DNA of 13,995 nucleotides from GBS-DC sp964451985 (lineage in GTDB: Bacteria > Armatimonadota > Fimbriimonadia > Fimbriimonadales > GBS-DC), in contig CAYVKB010000064.1 of NCBI GenBank assembly GCA_964451985.1, positions 1 to 13,995 of the forward strand, written 5' to 3'. Made by a program: the position numbers and the translations under genes. The notes under the pieces were generated by a model, which saw only the letters and a program-made list of their open reading frames with translations, was not told where the DNA came from and made no database searches. The number at the start of each line of letters is the position of its first letter. Position 1 is the stretch's first letter. Below, piece by piece: positions 6,788 through 13,909 of this stretch.

Positions 6788-7987
6788 ATGGCAGATTTGA
6801 ACACTCAGTTAGGCGTGAATTACCCGCGCGGGTTCCAAAGCGCGGGCGTGTATTGCGGAATCAAAAAACCGGGACTATTAGACCTTGCGCTGATTGTGTC
6901 CGAAAAGGAAGCGAGCGTTGCAGGCGTGTTCACCACGAATCAAGCGTGTGCTGCGCCTGTGCGCTGGTCGAAGCAGGTTGTTTCTGCAGGCAAGGCGCGG
7001 GCGATAATCGCCAACAGCGGCAACGCGAACTGCCTCACAGGCGAGCAAGGCGAACGCGACGCCGCGCGTATGGCGGAGCTGGTCGCCAAAAGGTTGGGCT
7101 GTGAGCCGACGCAGGTGGTTGTGGCGTCCACAGGTGTGATTGGCGTGCCGCTGCCTATGAACGCCGTCGAATCGGGTGTGGCGCTGGCGTTCGAACGGCT
7201 TGCCAACGGCGACGACCGTGCCACCGCCGACGCGATTCTGACCACCGACAACGCCTCCAAACGCGCCAGCATGGAACTGCAAACACCCGCAGGCGCAGTG
7301 CGAGTCGGCGCAATCGCCAAAGGCGCAGGCATGATTGCCCCCAATATGGCGACCATGCTGGCGTTCATTACAACGGACGCGCAAATCAGCCATGCCGACC
7401 TGCAAGCCTGCCTGACCCGCGTGGTGAACCGCACCTTCAACTGCATAACGGTCGACGGTGACACCAGCACCAACGACATGGTAATCGCCCTCGCCAACGG
7501 CGCATCGGACGTAGTGCTGCAGGGCAACGCGTTGACAGCGTTCGAGCAGGGACTCTATCAGCTGTGCGAGTATCTAGCGAAGCGCATCGTGAAAGACGGC
7601 GAGGGTGCGAGCCGTATCTTTGAAGTACAGGTGTCGGGCGCAGCCGATGCCGATACTGCCCGTCGGATTGCCCGCACGATTGCCGAATCGCAGCTGGTGA
7701 AAACCGCCATTCACGGAGGCGATCCGAACTGGGGACGGATTATCGCCGCTGCAGGACGCGCTGGCGCGCCCATCGATGTGAACCGCACCGAGCTGCGCCT
7801 GCAAGGCATGCTGGTGTTCCAGAACGGACGCCCTACTGACTACGACGAGCGTGCCCTAATCGACCTAATGCAAGCCGAAGAGGTGCAAATCACGCTAACG
7901 CTGCACGAGGGCGACGGCAAAGCGCAGTTCTGGAGCAGTGACCTGACCGCCGAGTATGTCAAAATCAACGCGCACTACCGCACCTGA
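6788..7987 (+). CDS. argJ: Glutamate N-acetyltransferase / ornithine acetyltransferase ArgJ
   Basis: A 399-residue arginine biosynthesis enzyme that moves the acetyl group from N-acetylornithine to glutamate, closing the acetyl cycle; some members also use acetyl-CoA. It is made as a precursor that cuts itself into two chains. The cleavage/nucleophile site is KGAGMIAPNMA|TML, with T189 as the new N-terminal nucleophile. The oxyanion-hole motif STGVIG is at 114-119. GGDPNWGRIIAAAGRAG and the C-terminal YVKINAHYRT are also typical. Length is normal and no lesions are seen. No other arg gene is in the window, so the pathway genes are scattered. The zinc dehydrogenase gene begins 4 bp downstream and is likely cotranscribed. 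Whether it is bifunctional cannot be told from sequence. Confidence 0.96.
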   Translation: MADLNTQLGVNYPRGFQSAGVYCGIKKPGLLDLALIVSEKEASVAGVFTTNQACAAPVRWSKQVVSAGKARAIIANSGNANCLTGEQGERDAARMAELVAKRLGCEPTQVVVASTGVIGVPLPMNAVESGVALAFERLANGDDRATADAILTTDNASKRASMELQTPAGAVRVGAIAKGAGMIAPNMATMLAFITTDAQISHADLQACLTRVVNRTFNCITVDGDTSTNDMVIALANGASDVVLQGNALTAFEQGLYQLCEYLAKRIVKDGEGASRIFEVQVSGAADADTARRIARTIAESQLVKTAIHGGDPNWGRIIAAAGRAGAPIDVNRTELRLQGMLVFQNGRPTDYDERALIDLMQAEEVQITLTLHEGDGKAQFWSSDLTAEYVKINAHYRT

Positions 7988-7991
7988 GACG

Positions 7992-8990
7992 ATGCGTGCC
8001 TATCGCCTCGTCGCGCCGAACGCGCTGCGCTGGGAGACCGTGCCCGTGCCCCAACCTCGCGCGGACGAGGCGTTGCTTTGTGTTCACGCCTGCGGGCTGT
8101 GCGGCACCGACCTGCACCTCAAGGCGCGAGGGCACTACTACTGGAACGACCAGCCGATGACCCTGGGGCACGAAATCGTCGCCGAAATCGTGCAGCTGCC
8201 GCTGGACTATACAGGCGCGCTGCAGGTGGGCGACTCTGTGGTGGTGGACCCGCAACTCGTGTGCGGCGAGTGCCATTTCTGTCGGCGTGGACGGCTCAAC
8301 CTCTGCGAGCGACTGGAGCATCTGGGCTTGAGTGTGGACGGTGGCTTTGCGGAGTACCTCGCGGCACCTGTGCGCAACCTCTATCCCGTACCCGACGACG
8401 CCCCACGCGAGCAACTGTGGCGCTACGCCCTCGCCGAGCCTATCGCGACCTGTGTGGCAGGCATGCGCCTTGCCAACCCACAGCCCGACGAGACCGTCGC
8501 GATTGTGGGGCTGGGCTTTTTCGGGCAAGTGTACGCGCAACTAGCACGGCTGTGGGGTGCAGAGCGCGTGATTGCGCTGGAACTCAGCCCCGCGCGGCGC
8601 GAGGTCGCGGCGCATATCGGCGCAGCCACGCCTCTCAGCCCTGACACATGGGCGGCTAACCCCACTGAGGCGCACGTGGTCATCGACGCCGCTGGCTCTG
8701 CCGACGCCGCCGACTGGTGCCTCAAACTCGCGCGCAAAGCAGGGCGTGTTGTCGTGTTCGGCTACCGCCCCGAACCCGTGCAAGTGGATTGGTATCAGAT
8801 TCTCGTGAAGGAACTCACCATCATCGGCTCGCGCTCCAGCAACCATGCTTGGGAGTACGCGCTGCATCTGCTCCACACGAACCGTCTCACGCTCGACCCG
8901 CTCATCCAGCCCCGCTCCATCGACGCGATCGAATCCGCCTTCGTCGATGCGGAGGAACAGAAGGTGTTTAAGCCGATATTGCGAATCTAA
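7992..8990 (+). CDS. Zinc-dependent medium-chain alcohol/polyol dehydrogenase family protein
   Basis: A 332-residue medium-chain dehydrogenase/reductase expected to oxidise an alcohol or polyol with NAD(P). Catalytic zinc ligands are C37 (GLCGTD), H60 with E61 (LGHE) and probably E149. The structural zinc loop is intact: C91, C94, C97 and C105 in CGECHFCRRGRLNLC. The Rossmann nucleotide motif GLGFFG is at 173-178. The family is close to threonine, sorbitol and galactitol dehydrogenases, but I cannot choose a substrate. The frame is open back to an ATG at 7956, which would overlap argJ by 32 bp; I chose 7992 because MRAYRLVAPN aligns with the usual N-terminus. It starts 4 bp after the argJ stop without a Shine-Dalgarno, so coupling to argJ translation is likely. 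Confidence 0.92.
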   Translation: MRAYRLVAPNALRWETVPVPQPRADEALLCVHACGLCGTDLHLKARGHYYWNDQPMTLGHEIVAEIVQLPLDYTGALQVGDSVVVDPQLVCGECHFCRRGRLNLCERLEHLGLSVDGGFAEYLAAPVRNLYPVPDDAPREQLWRYALAEPIATCVAGMRLANPQPDETVAIVGLGFFGQVYAQLARLWGAERVIALELSPARREVAAHIGAATPLSPDTWAANPTEAHVVIDAAGSADAADWCLKLARKAGRVVVFGYRPEPVQVDWYQILVKELTIIGSRSSNHAWEYALHLLHTNRLTLDPLIQPRSIDAIESAFVDAEEQKVFKPILRI

Positions 8991-9078
8991 CTCAGGTTGT
9001 TTCCTTGGAGGTGCTCTCCCGCTGTGAGCCTACGGGCGAATCGGAACTCCCCTTGTTCCTGAGTAGCCTAAAACCCCC
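8991..9078. other. Gap between the dehydrogenase gene and the atp promoter, bounded by complementary hexamers
   Basis: CTCAGG (8991-8996, right after the stop codon) is complementary to CCTGAG (9058-9063). Inside are GGAG / CTCC (9007-9010 with 9016-9019 or with 9047-9050) and GCC-TACG-GGC, a tetraloop-like mini-hairpin at 9028-9037. A folded 3' end or a weak terminator for the dehydrogenase transcript is possible. There is no T-tract and no ORF; I do not recognise an RNA family. Confidence 0.25.
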
Positions 9079-9108
9079 TTGACGCGTGAGTTAACCAGCG
9101 GGTATAAT
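9079..9108 (+). promoter_or_regulatory. Sigma-70-type promoter of the atp operon
   Basis: The -35 is TTGACG (9079-9084, 5 of 6 consensus), the spacer is 18 bp, and the -10 is TATAAT (9103-9108, 6 of 6). Transcription should start near 9115, giving a leader of about 30 nt before the atpB start at 9145. The leader contains GGAG (9131-9134) as Shine-Dalgarno. It is the best promoter in the window and fits a highly expressed operon. Confidence 0.8.
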
Positions 9109-9144
9109 ACCTGCGTCTAAGGAAGGCGAAGGAGACGCGCATCA

Positions 9145-9900
9145 GTGGACGAACGGCTGAACGCAATTTGGGTTCTCACGCAGACGGGCACCGCGGCTGA
9201 GATTGCGCCGCCCGTCTTTTCGGTGCTTTCAGGGATTGCCGCGCTCGCGCTGTTGATGTTTGCGTTCGCGGCGACTAGCAGCATGCAAAAACGCCCCGGA
9301 CGCCTGCAGAACCTTGCAGAAATCATCTACGAATTCTTCGACAACCTCGCTGTGAGCGTTGTTGGCGATCATGGGCGCAAGTATGTTCCCCTCGCAGGCA
9401 CGATTTTCCTCTTCATTCTGTTTTGTAATCTGATGGGCTTAATCCCGCCCGGGATCGCCCCGACCGCGAGCTTGAACACCACCATCGCACTCGCACTGAT
9501 TGTGATTCTCTATGTGCAATACGAAGGGATTCGGGCGCGGGGGATTGGCGGCTATCTGAAGCATTTTGCGCGCTGGGGCGAAGTGCCCGTTTTACTCACG
9601 CCGCTGCTGTTCGTGATTGAGGTCGTGAGCGAGTTGGCCAAGCCCGTCTCGCTTTCCATTCGCTTGTACGCGAACATGTTCGGCAAAGAGCAGGTGACGA
9701 TGGCGCTGATTACGGCGCTCGCGATGCCCGTGTTCAAGGCAATCTACCTGCCATTACCCATTCAATTCCCCGTGATGCTGCTTGGCTTGCTCGTGGCGTT
9801 TGTGCAGGCATTTGTATTCTCGATTCTGACCCTGATTTACCTGTCTCTGGCAACCGAGCATCACGAAGAGCATCACGGCGAACATGCTCACGCACATTAG
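9145..9900 (+). CDS. atpB: F0F1 ATP synthase subunit a
   Basis: A 251-residue integral membrane subunit that forms the ion half-channels next to the c-ring. The key motif is SIRLYANMFGKEQV (171-184), where R173 matches the essential arginine (aR210 in E. coli). Hydrophobic helices lie around 26-44, 83-100, 112-128, 148-163, 185-200 and 206-235. GLIPPG (98-103) is typical. The start is GTG at 9145; GGAG at 9131-9134 lies 10 nt upstream. The next downstream Met would remove part of the N-terminus. An oddity is the C-terminal tail from about 237, TEHHEEHHGEHAHAH, with eight histidines in 15 residues. First gene of the operon; no atpI-like gene precedes it. A 143-bp structured gap separates it from atpE. 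Confidence 0.96.
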   Translation: MDERLNAIWVLTQTGTAAEIAPPVFSVLSGIAALALLMFAFAATSSMQKRPGRLQNLAEIIYEFFDNLAVSVVGDHGRKYVPLAGTIFLFILFCNLMGLIPPGIAPTASLNTTIALALIVILYVQYEGIRARGIGGYLKHFARWGEVPVLLTPLLFVIEVVSELAKPVSLSIRLYANMFGKEQVTMALITALAMPVFKAIYLPLPIQFPVMLLGLLVAFVQAFVFSILTLIYLSLATEHHEEHHGEHAHAH

Positions 9901-9904
9901 CAGG

Positions 9905-10007
9905 TTGGACCATCCTGTCCAATCTGAATGCATGGACAAGACGGTCCGTGCATTAGGAAGACTTCCTCTCGACGCGAGAGGAGCAGCTTCGCACGGAAAC
10001 GCGGAGC
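9905..10007 (+). ncRNA. Four consecutive stem-loops in the atpB-atpE intergenic region
   Basis: Hairpin 1: TTGGAC (9905-9910) with GTCCAA (9917-9922), 6-nt loop. Hairpin 2: AATGCATGGAC (9927-9937) with GTCCGTGCATT (9944-9954), 11 pairs including one G-U, loop AAGACG. Hairpin 3: TCCTCTCG (9964-9971) with CGAGAGGA (9975-9982), 3-nt loop. Hairpin 4: GCTTCGC (9986-9992) with GCGGAGC (10001-10007), one G-U, 8-nt loop. They sit head to tail, with little unpaired sequence, before the A-rich atpE leader. An alternative helix TGTCC (9916-9920) with GGACA (9934-9938) would break hairpins 1 and 2. No T-tract follows any stem, so these are not standard terminators. I do not recognise a known RNA family. 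The likely role, by inference, is mRNA processing, stability or control of atpE expression. Confidence 0.6.
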
Positions 10008-10010
10008 CAG

Positions 10011-10035
10011 AAATAATAAACTAAACCAAGGAGGT
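10011..10035 (+). promoter_or_regulatory. A-rich unstructured leader and strong Shine-Dalgarno of atpE
   Basis: AAATAATAAACTAAACC is followed by AAGGAGGT (10028-10035), 8 nt before the ATG at 10044. It is the strongest ribosome binding site in the window. An open A/T-rich stretch before a full Shine-Dalgarno resembles the E. coli atpE translation initiation region, a known translational enhancer. It fits the need for many c subunits per complex. Confidence 0.75.
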
Positions 10036-10043
10036 TAAGAGAC

Positions 10044-10310
10044 ATGCAAATCGAAGTTGGTACAGGACTGTATCTGATGGGACTGGCGTTGGCAGTTGGA
10101 CTTGGTCTGCCGCTGGCGGTTATCGGCGCAGGTCTGGGTCAGGGGCGCGCGGTCGCAGGCGCGATGGAAGGGATGGCGCGACAGCCTGAAATGGCAGGAC
10201 GCATCCAAACTGGTATGATTATCGGTCTGGCGTTCATCGAGTCGCTCGTGCTGTTCTCGTTCGTCATCTTTTTCCTGCTGCAGGGACGCCTGCCCACCAT
10301 CGGTCAGTAA
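10044..10310 (+). CDS. atpE: F0F1 ATP synthase subunit c
   Basis: An 88-residue proteolipid with two transmembrane helices (about 8-32 and 56-80) joined by the polar loop GMARQPEM (43-50), which contacts the central stalk. Copies form the rotating ring. The ion-binding carboxylate is E66 in FIESLVLF. Q33 in GLGQG and S67 also occur in sodium-binding c subunits. However, the positions matching T67 and Y70 of the Ilyobacter enzyme are L68 and F71, so the full sodium signature is absent and protons are the likelier coupling ion. Normal length and complete. The gene is bracketed by stem-loops on both sides. Confidence 0.97.
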   Translation: MQIEVGTGLYLMGLALAVGLGLPLAVIGAGLGQGRAVAGAMEGMARQPEMAGRIQTGMIIGLAFIESLVLFSFVIFFLLQGRLPTIGQ

Positions 10311-10319
10311 ACGATTAGT

Positions 10320-10350
10320 CGGGGGCGGCGCGCTCGCCCCCGCAGGAGGT
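10320..10350 (+). promoter_or_regulatory. GC-rich hairpin after atpE, followed by the atpF Shine-Dalgarno
   Basis: CGGGGGCG (10320-10327) pairs with CGCCCCCG (10335-10342), 8 bp around a 7-nt loop. AGGAGGT (10344-10350) follows directly, 9 nt before the atpF ATG. With no T-tract it is not a canonical terminator. It may protect the 3' end of atpE messages or partly attenuate read-through into atpF, which is needed in far fewer copies. This is inference. Confidence 0.6.
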
Positions 10351-10359
10351 TTATAAGCG

Positions 10360-10917
10360 ATGTTCGATCTTTATGCGCAACTACCGAACCTGATAGCGGC
10401 AACGGAAGGCGAGGGAGGCGGCTTGCTCAAGCTGCTCGGAATCGACTTCAATATCCTGATTATCCAAATCGTCGGCTTCCTGCTGCTGCTATGGGTGATG
10501 ACCAAGTTCTTCTGGAAACCGCTCGGCGCGATGCTGGAATCGCGACGGCAGGATATCAACGCCACCTACGACAAAATCGAAGCTGACCGCCGCGCGATGG
10601 AGCAACTACGCAGCGAGTACGAGGCGCGACTGGCGCAAATCGAAGCCGAAGCGCGCGAGCGCATCCAGCAAGCCGTCGGCGAAGCACAGCAACTACGCGA
10701 CCAAATCGTCGCCGACGCCCGACGCCAAGCCGATGAACTCGTCGCACGCGCGCAGGAGCAAGCGCAACTCGAAAGCGAGAAACTGCGCAGCGAACTGCAA
10801 ACCTACGTGGCGGAACTGACGCTGCGCACCACCGAACGCCTACTGCGCGAGGAGATGACCGACGAACGCCAACGCAAACTGGTGCAGGAGTTCATTCAAA
10901 CGGCGGAGGTGCGCTAA
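10360..10917 (+). CDS. atpF: F0F1 ATP synthase subunit b
   Basis: A 185-residue peripheral stalk subunit that holds the catalytic head still against the membrane sector. One transmembrane helix (about 31-51, NILIIQIVGFLLLLWVMTKFF) follows a 30-residue N-terminal segment with a Gly-rich stretch. WKPL at 52-55 and the long charged Ala/Glu/Arg-rich helix from 56 to the end form the dimeric coiled coil. The N-terminal segment is longer than in E. coli AtpF (156 residues in all). No second b-type (b') gene is present here, so a homodimer is likely. A strong Shine-Dalgarno supports the start. Its TAA is followed directly by the atpH ATG. Confidence 0.94.
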   Translation: MFDLYAQLPNLIAATEGEGGGLLKLLGIDFNILIIQIVGFLLLLWVMTKFFWKPLGAMLESRRQDINATYDKIEADRRAMEQLRSEYEARLAQIEAEARERIQQAVGEAQQLRDQIVADARRQADELVARAQEQAQLESEKLRSELQTYVAELTLRTTERLLREEMTDERQRKLVQEFIQTAEVR

Positions 10918-11493
10918 ATGGTCGATATTCGCGTCGCCCGACGGTACGCCCGCGCCCTGTTCGAAGTCGCACTCAAGCAGGGGCAGCTCCAGCAAACGGC
11001 GGATGAATTGAACAGCCTGCGCACCCTGCTGGAGCAGTCCAGCGAGCTGCGCGCCTTCTTCTACAGCCCACTGATTCCGCGCGACCGCAAAATCACCCGT
11101 CTGCGCGAGGCGCTGAGCGCACGCCTTCAGCCCCACACGATGCGCCTGCTCGAGCTATTAGTGGAGAAACGGCGTGAGAAGTTTCTCGAAGCGGTCTGTG
11201 ACGAGTTTCGACGCCTGCAAGAGGCGCACATGGGCGTTGTACGCGCCACCATCGAATCGGCAACGCCCCTCACCGAAACCGAGCAGAACGCGCTGATTCA
11301 GAAACTCCAGCAAAGCACGGGCAAGACGATTATCCCCACCTTTGAGGTCAACCCCGCGCTGATTGGCGGTGTGCGCGTGCAGATGGGCGACTACCAGATA
11401 GACGGTACCCTGCGCGGCGCGTTAGACCGCCTGCGCGACCAGATTATGCTCGAAATCGAGCGGCGCGGCACGCGCGTCGCCAGCACAGAGTAA
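10918..11493 (+). CDS. atpH: F0F1 ATP synthase subunit delta
   Basis: A 191-residue OSCP/delta subunit that links the peripheral stalk to the top of the alpha/beta head. The N-terminal helical domain begins VARRYARALFEVALKQG (6-22), typical of the family. The C-terminal signature NPALIGGVRVQMGDYQIDGTL matches the conserved P.L.GG..... G...iD.S/T.. block. Length is slightly above the usual 175-180 residues because of a short charged C-terminal tail. The ATG touches the atpF stop codon (no gap). GGAGGT at 10905-10910, inside atpF, serves as Shine-Dalgarno, so translation is probably coupled. Confidence 0.94.
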   Translation: MVDIRVARRYARALFEVALKQGQLQQTADELNSLRTLLEQSSELRAFFYSPLIPRDRKITRLREALSARLQPHTMRLLELLVEKRREKFLEAVCDEFRRLQEAHMGVVRATIESATPLTETEQNALIQKLQQSTGKTIIPTFEVNPALIGGVRVQMGDYQIDGTLRGALDRLRDQIMLEIERRGTRVASTE

Positions 11494-11507
11494 AGCGAGG
11501 TGCAATT

Positions 11508-13046
11508 ATGGCTATCCGACCCGAAGAGATTACGAGTATCTTAGCGAAGGAAATAGAGACCGCCGACGGCAAGCCCGTCGCCGAAAGCGTCGGCACGATT
11601 TTGCAAGTGGGCGACGGTATCGCGCGCGTGTACGGGCTACCCGACGCGCAAATGGGCGAGCTGCTGGAGTTCCCCCACGAAGTGATGGGGATGGTGTTGA
11701 ACCTCGAAGAAGACAGCATCGGTGTCATCGTGTTAGGCTCCGACGAGGAACTCAAAGAGGGCGACCCTGTGAAGCGCACAGGACGCATCGCGGAGGTGCC
11801 CGTCGGTAAAGCGCTGCTGGGGCGCGTGGTCGACGCGCTTGGACGCCCCCTCGATGGCAAGGGTCCCATCGTCGCCGAAGAGTACCGCCGTATCGAGGTG
11901 ATCGCACCTGGCGTGATTACCCGCCAGCCTGTAAAGGAACCCCTGCAGACAGGCATCAAAGCCATCGACGCAATGATTCCCATCGGGCGCGGGCAGCGCG
12001 AGCTGATTATCGGCGACCGCTCCACAGGCAAGACCGCCATCGTGATGGACACTTTTATCAATCAGAAGCAGACGCATCAGACCGATTCACCCGTATATTG
12101 TATCTACGTGGCGATTGGTCAGAAGATGGCGGCGGTGGCGCGCTTTGTAGACACGCTGGAACGCTACGGCGCGATGGAATACTCCATCGTGGTGGTGGCG
12201 TCCGCCAGCGACCCGAACAGTTTGCAGTACCTTGCGCCGTATGCGGGCTGCGCGATGGGCGAATACTTCCGCGACAACGGCATGCACGCGCTGGTGGTGT
12301 ACGACGACCTCTCCAAGCACGCGCAGGCGTATCGCGCGGTGTCGCTACTGCTGCGCCGTCCGCCCGGGCGTGAGGCGTATCCCGGCGATGTGTTCTACCT
12401 GCACTCGCGCCTGCTGGAGCGCGCTGCGAAGATGTCCGACGAGCGTGGCGGCGGCTCACTGACCGCCCTGCCCATCATCGAGACTCAGGCGGGGGACGTG
12501 TCGGCGTACATCCCCACGAACGTCATCTCCATCACCGATGGGCAGATTTACCTGGAGCCGAGCCTATTCTACGCCGGTATCCGCCCCGCGATTAACGTGG
12601 GTATCTCGGTGAGCCGCGTAGGGGGCGACGCGCAGATTCGCGCCATGAAGCAGGTCGCGGGGCGTCTGCGTCTGGATATGGCGCAATTCCGCGAGGTGCA
12701 GGCGTTCGCGCAGTTCGCTTCAGACTTGGATCGTGCCACGCAGCTGCAGCTGGCGCGTGGCTTGCGCCTGCAGGAGGTGTTGAAGCAGCCACAGTTCGTG
12801 CCGATGCCCGTCGAAGAGCAAGTGATGATTATCTTTGCAGGCACGCAGGGCTACCTGGACGACATCCCCGTCGAGAAGGTGCGCGAGTTCGAGGAGGGCT
12901 TCCACCCCTACATGCGCCAGAAGTACCCCGAACTCGGCGAGAAGATTCGGCGCGAGAAGAAGCTGGACGAGGATACCGAGCGCACCCTACGCGCAGCAGT
13001 GGAGGAATACAAAGCGAAATTCTTGAAGGAGAACGGGCTGGCATGA
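11508..13046 (+). CDS. atpA: F0F1 ATP synthase subunit alpha
   Basis: A 512-residue regulatory nucleotide-binding subunit of the catalytic hexamer. The beta-barrel domain covers about 24-95. The P-loop is GDRSTGKT (169-176), where most homologues have GDRQTGKT. The Walker B region is ALVVYDDLSKHAQAYR (261-276). The alpha/beta signature PAINVGISVSRVGG spans 360-373, with R370 as the arginine finger reaching the catalytic beta site. Residues 376-512 are the helical C-terminal domain. Full length, no gaps. GAGGTG (11497-11502) precedes the ATG by 5 nt. The gene lies 14 bp after atpH, and its TGA overlaps the atpG ATG in an ATGA, so the two are translationally coupled. Confidence 0.98.
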   Translation: MAIRPEEITSILAKEIETADGKPVAESVGTILQVGDGIARVYGLPDAQMGELLEFPHEVMGMVLNLEEDSIGVIVLGSDEELKEGDPVKRTGRIAEVPVGKALLGRVVDALGRPLDGKGPIVAEEYRRIEVIAPGVITRQPVKEPLQTGIKAIDAMIPIGRGQRELIIGDRSTGKTAIVMDTFINQKQTHQTDSPVYCIYVAIGQKMAAVARFVDTLERYGAMEYSIVVVASASDPNSLQYLAPYAGCAMGEYFRDNGMHALVVYDDLSKHAQAYRAVSLLLRRPPGREAYPGDVFYLHSRLLERAAKMSDERGGGSLTALPIIETQAGDVSAYIPTNVISITDGQIYLEPSLFYAGIRPAINVGISVSRVGGDAQIRAMKQVAGRLRLDMAQFREVQAFAQFASDLDRATQLQLARGLRLQEVLKQPQFVPMPVEEQVMIIFAGTQGYLDDIPVEKVREFEEGFHPYMRQKYPELGEKIRREKKLDEDTERTLRAAVEEYKAKFLKENGLA

Positions 13047-13909
13047 GAACGCTGCGAGGCATGCGAGCGCGTATCCGCGCTGCAAAGAGCATCCAGCAAA
13101 TCACACGAGCGATGAAGTTGGTCTCGGCGGCACGCCTGCGCCGGGCGCAAGATCGTGTGCTGGCGGCGCGTCCCTACGCCCAGCGCATGCACGATGTGCT
13201 GCAGGAACTCGGACGCGCAGGTGAGCTGCCCGACCATCCCCTGTTGCAAAAGCGCGAGCCGCGCAACTACGGATTCGTACTGGCGACCTCCGACCGCGGG
13301 CTGTGCGGCTCGTATAACATGAACCTCATCCGCGCCCAACAGAACGCCATCCGCGACATGAGGCTAAGTCCGGAGCAAGTGAAACTCATCTGCATCGGGC
13401 GGCGGGGCTACCAGTTCTTCAGCAAGCGAGGCTATGAAATTGCGCTCTACCGCCCGATGCCCACTTCGGGCGCAGGGCTGGAAGATGCCCGCGCCGTCGC
13501 CGACGCCGTGCAGGAGATGTTCGTCAGCGGCGCGGTGGATCGCGTCTACCTCATCTACTCGCAGTTCATCAACCCCGTAACGCAGCGTCCCACCATCCTG
13601 CCGCTGCTACCTATCGAGCCGCCCGCGGGCGAAGACGACGGCGCGAAATACGACTTCGTATTCGAACCGTCGGCGGAGGAGCTGCTCCAACGCCTGCTGC
13701 CACGCTACCTGCTGACTGAAGTGCTACAGGCGTTGCTCGAAGCCAGCGCAAGCGAACACGGCGCACGCATGACCGCCATGTCGATGGCAAGTGACAACGC
13801 AGGCAAGATGATTCAGGAGCTCACGCTCACCATGAACCGCCTGCGTCAGGCAGCCATTACAAAAGAAATCGCCGAAGTGGTCGGCGGCGCAGAGGCGTTG
13901 AAGGGGTAA
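13043..13909 (+). CDS. atpG: F0F1 ATP synthase subunit gamma
   Basis: A 288-residue central rotor shaft that turns inside the alpha/beta hexamer. The N-terminal helix contains IRAAKSIQQITRAMKLVSAA (about 11-30). A Rossmann-like middle domain starts with YGFVLATSDRGLCGSYN (76-92). The C-terminal helix ends in the family signature AAITKEIAEVVGGAEAL (270-286). Both coiled-coil halves are intact and the length is normal. The ATG overlaps the atpA stop by 4 bp (ATGA). AAGGAG (13026-13031) inside atpA lies 11 nt upstream. The next expected genes, atpD and atpC, are not in the window. Confidence 0.97.
   Translation: MRTLRGMRARIRAAKSIQQITRAMKLVSAARLRRAQDRVLAARPYAQRMHDVLQELGRAGELPDHPLLQKREPRNYGFVLATSDRGLCGSYNMNLIRAQQNAIRDMRLSPEQVKLICIGRRGYQFFSKRGYEIALYRPMPTSGAGLEDARAVADAVQEMFVSGAVDRVYLIYSQFINPVTQRPTILPLLPIEPPAGEDDGAKYDFVFEPSAEELLQRLLPRYLLTEVLQALLEASASEHGARMTAMSMASDNAGKMIQELTLTMNRLRQAAITKEIAEVVGGAEALKG

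Noticed and set aside
7956..7991. Upstream start of the dehydrogenase overlapping argJ
   Set aside because: The added 12 residues are not family-like; the MRAYRL start at 7992 aligns with usual N-termini.
8991..9063. Riboswitch or tRNA-like element before the atp operon
   Set aside because: It lies upstream of the atp promoter, so it is not in the atp leader. The complementary hexamers enclose only weak helices and match no family I recognise.
9905..9982. Intrinsic terminators after atpB
   Set aside because: The stems are not followed by a T-tract, and the operon continues with strong translation signals.
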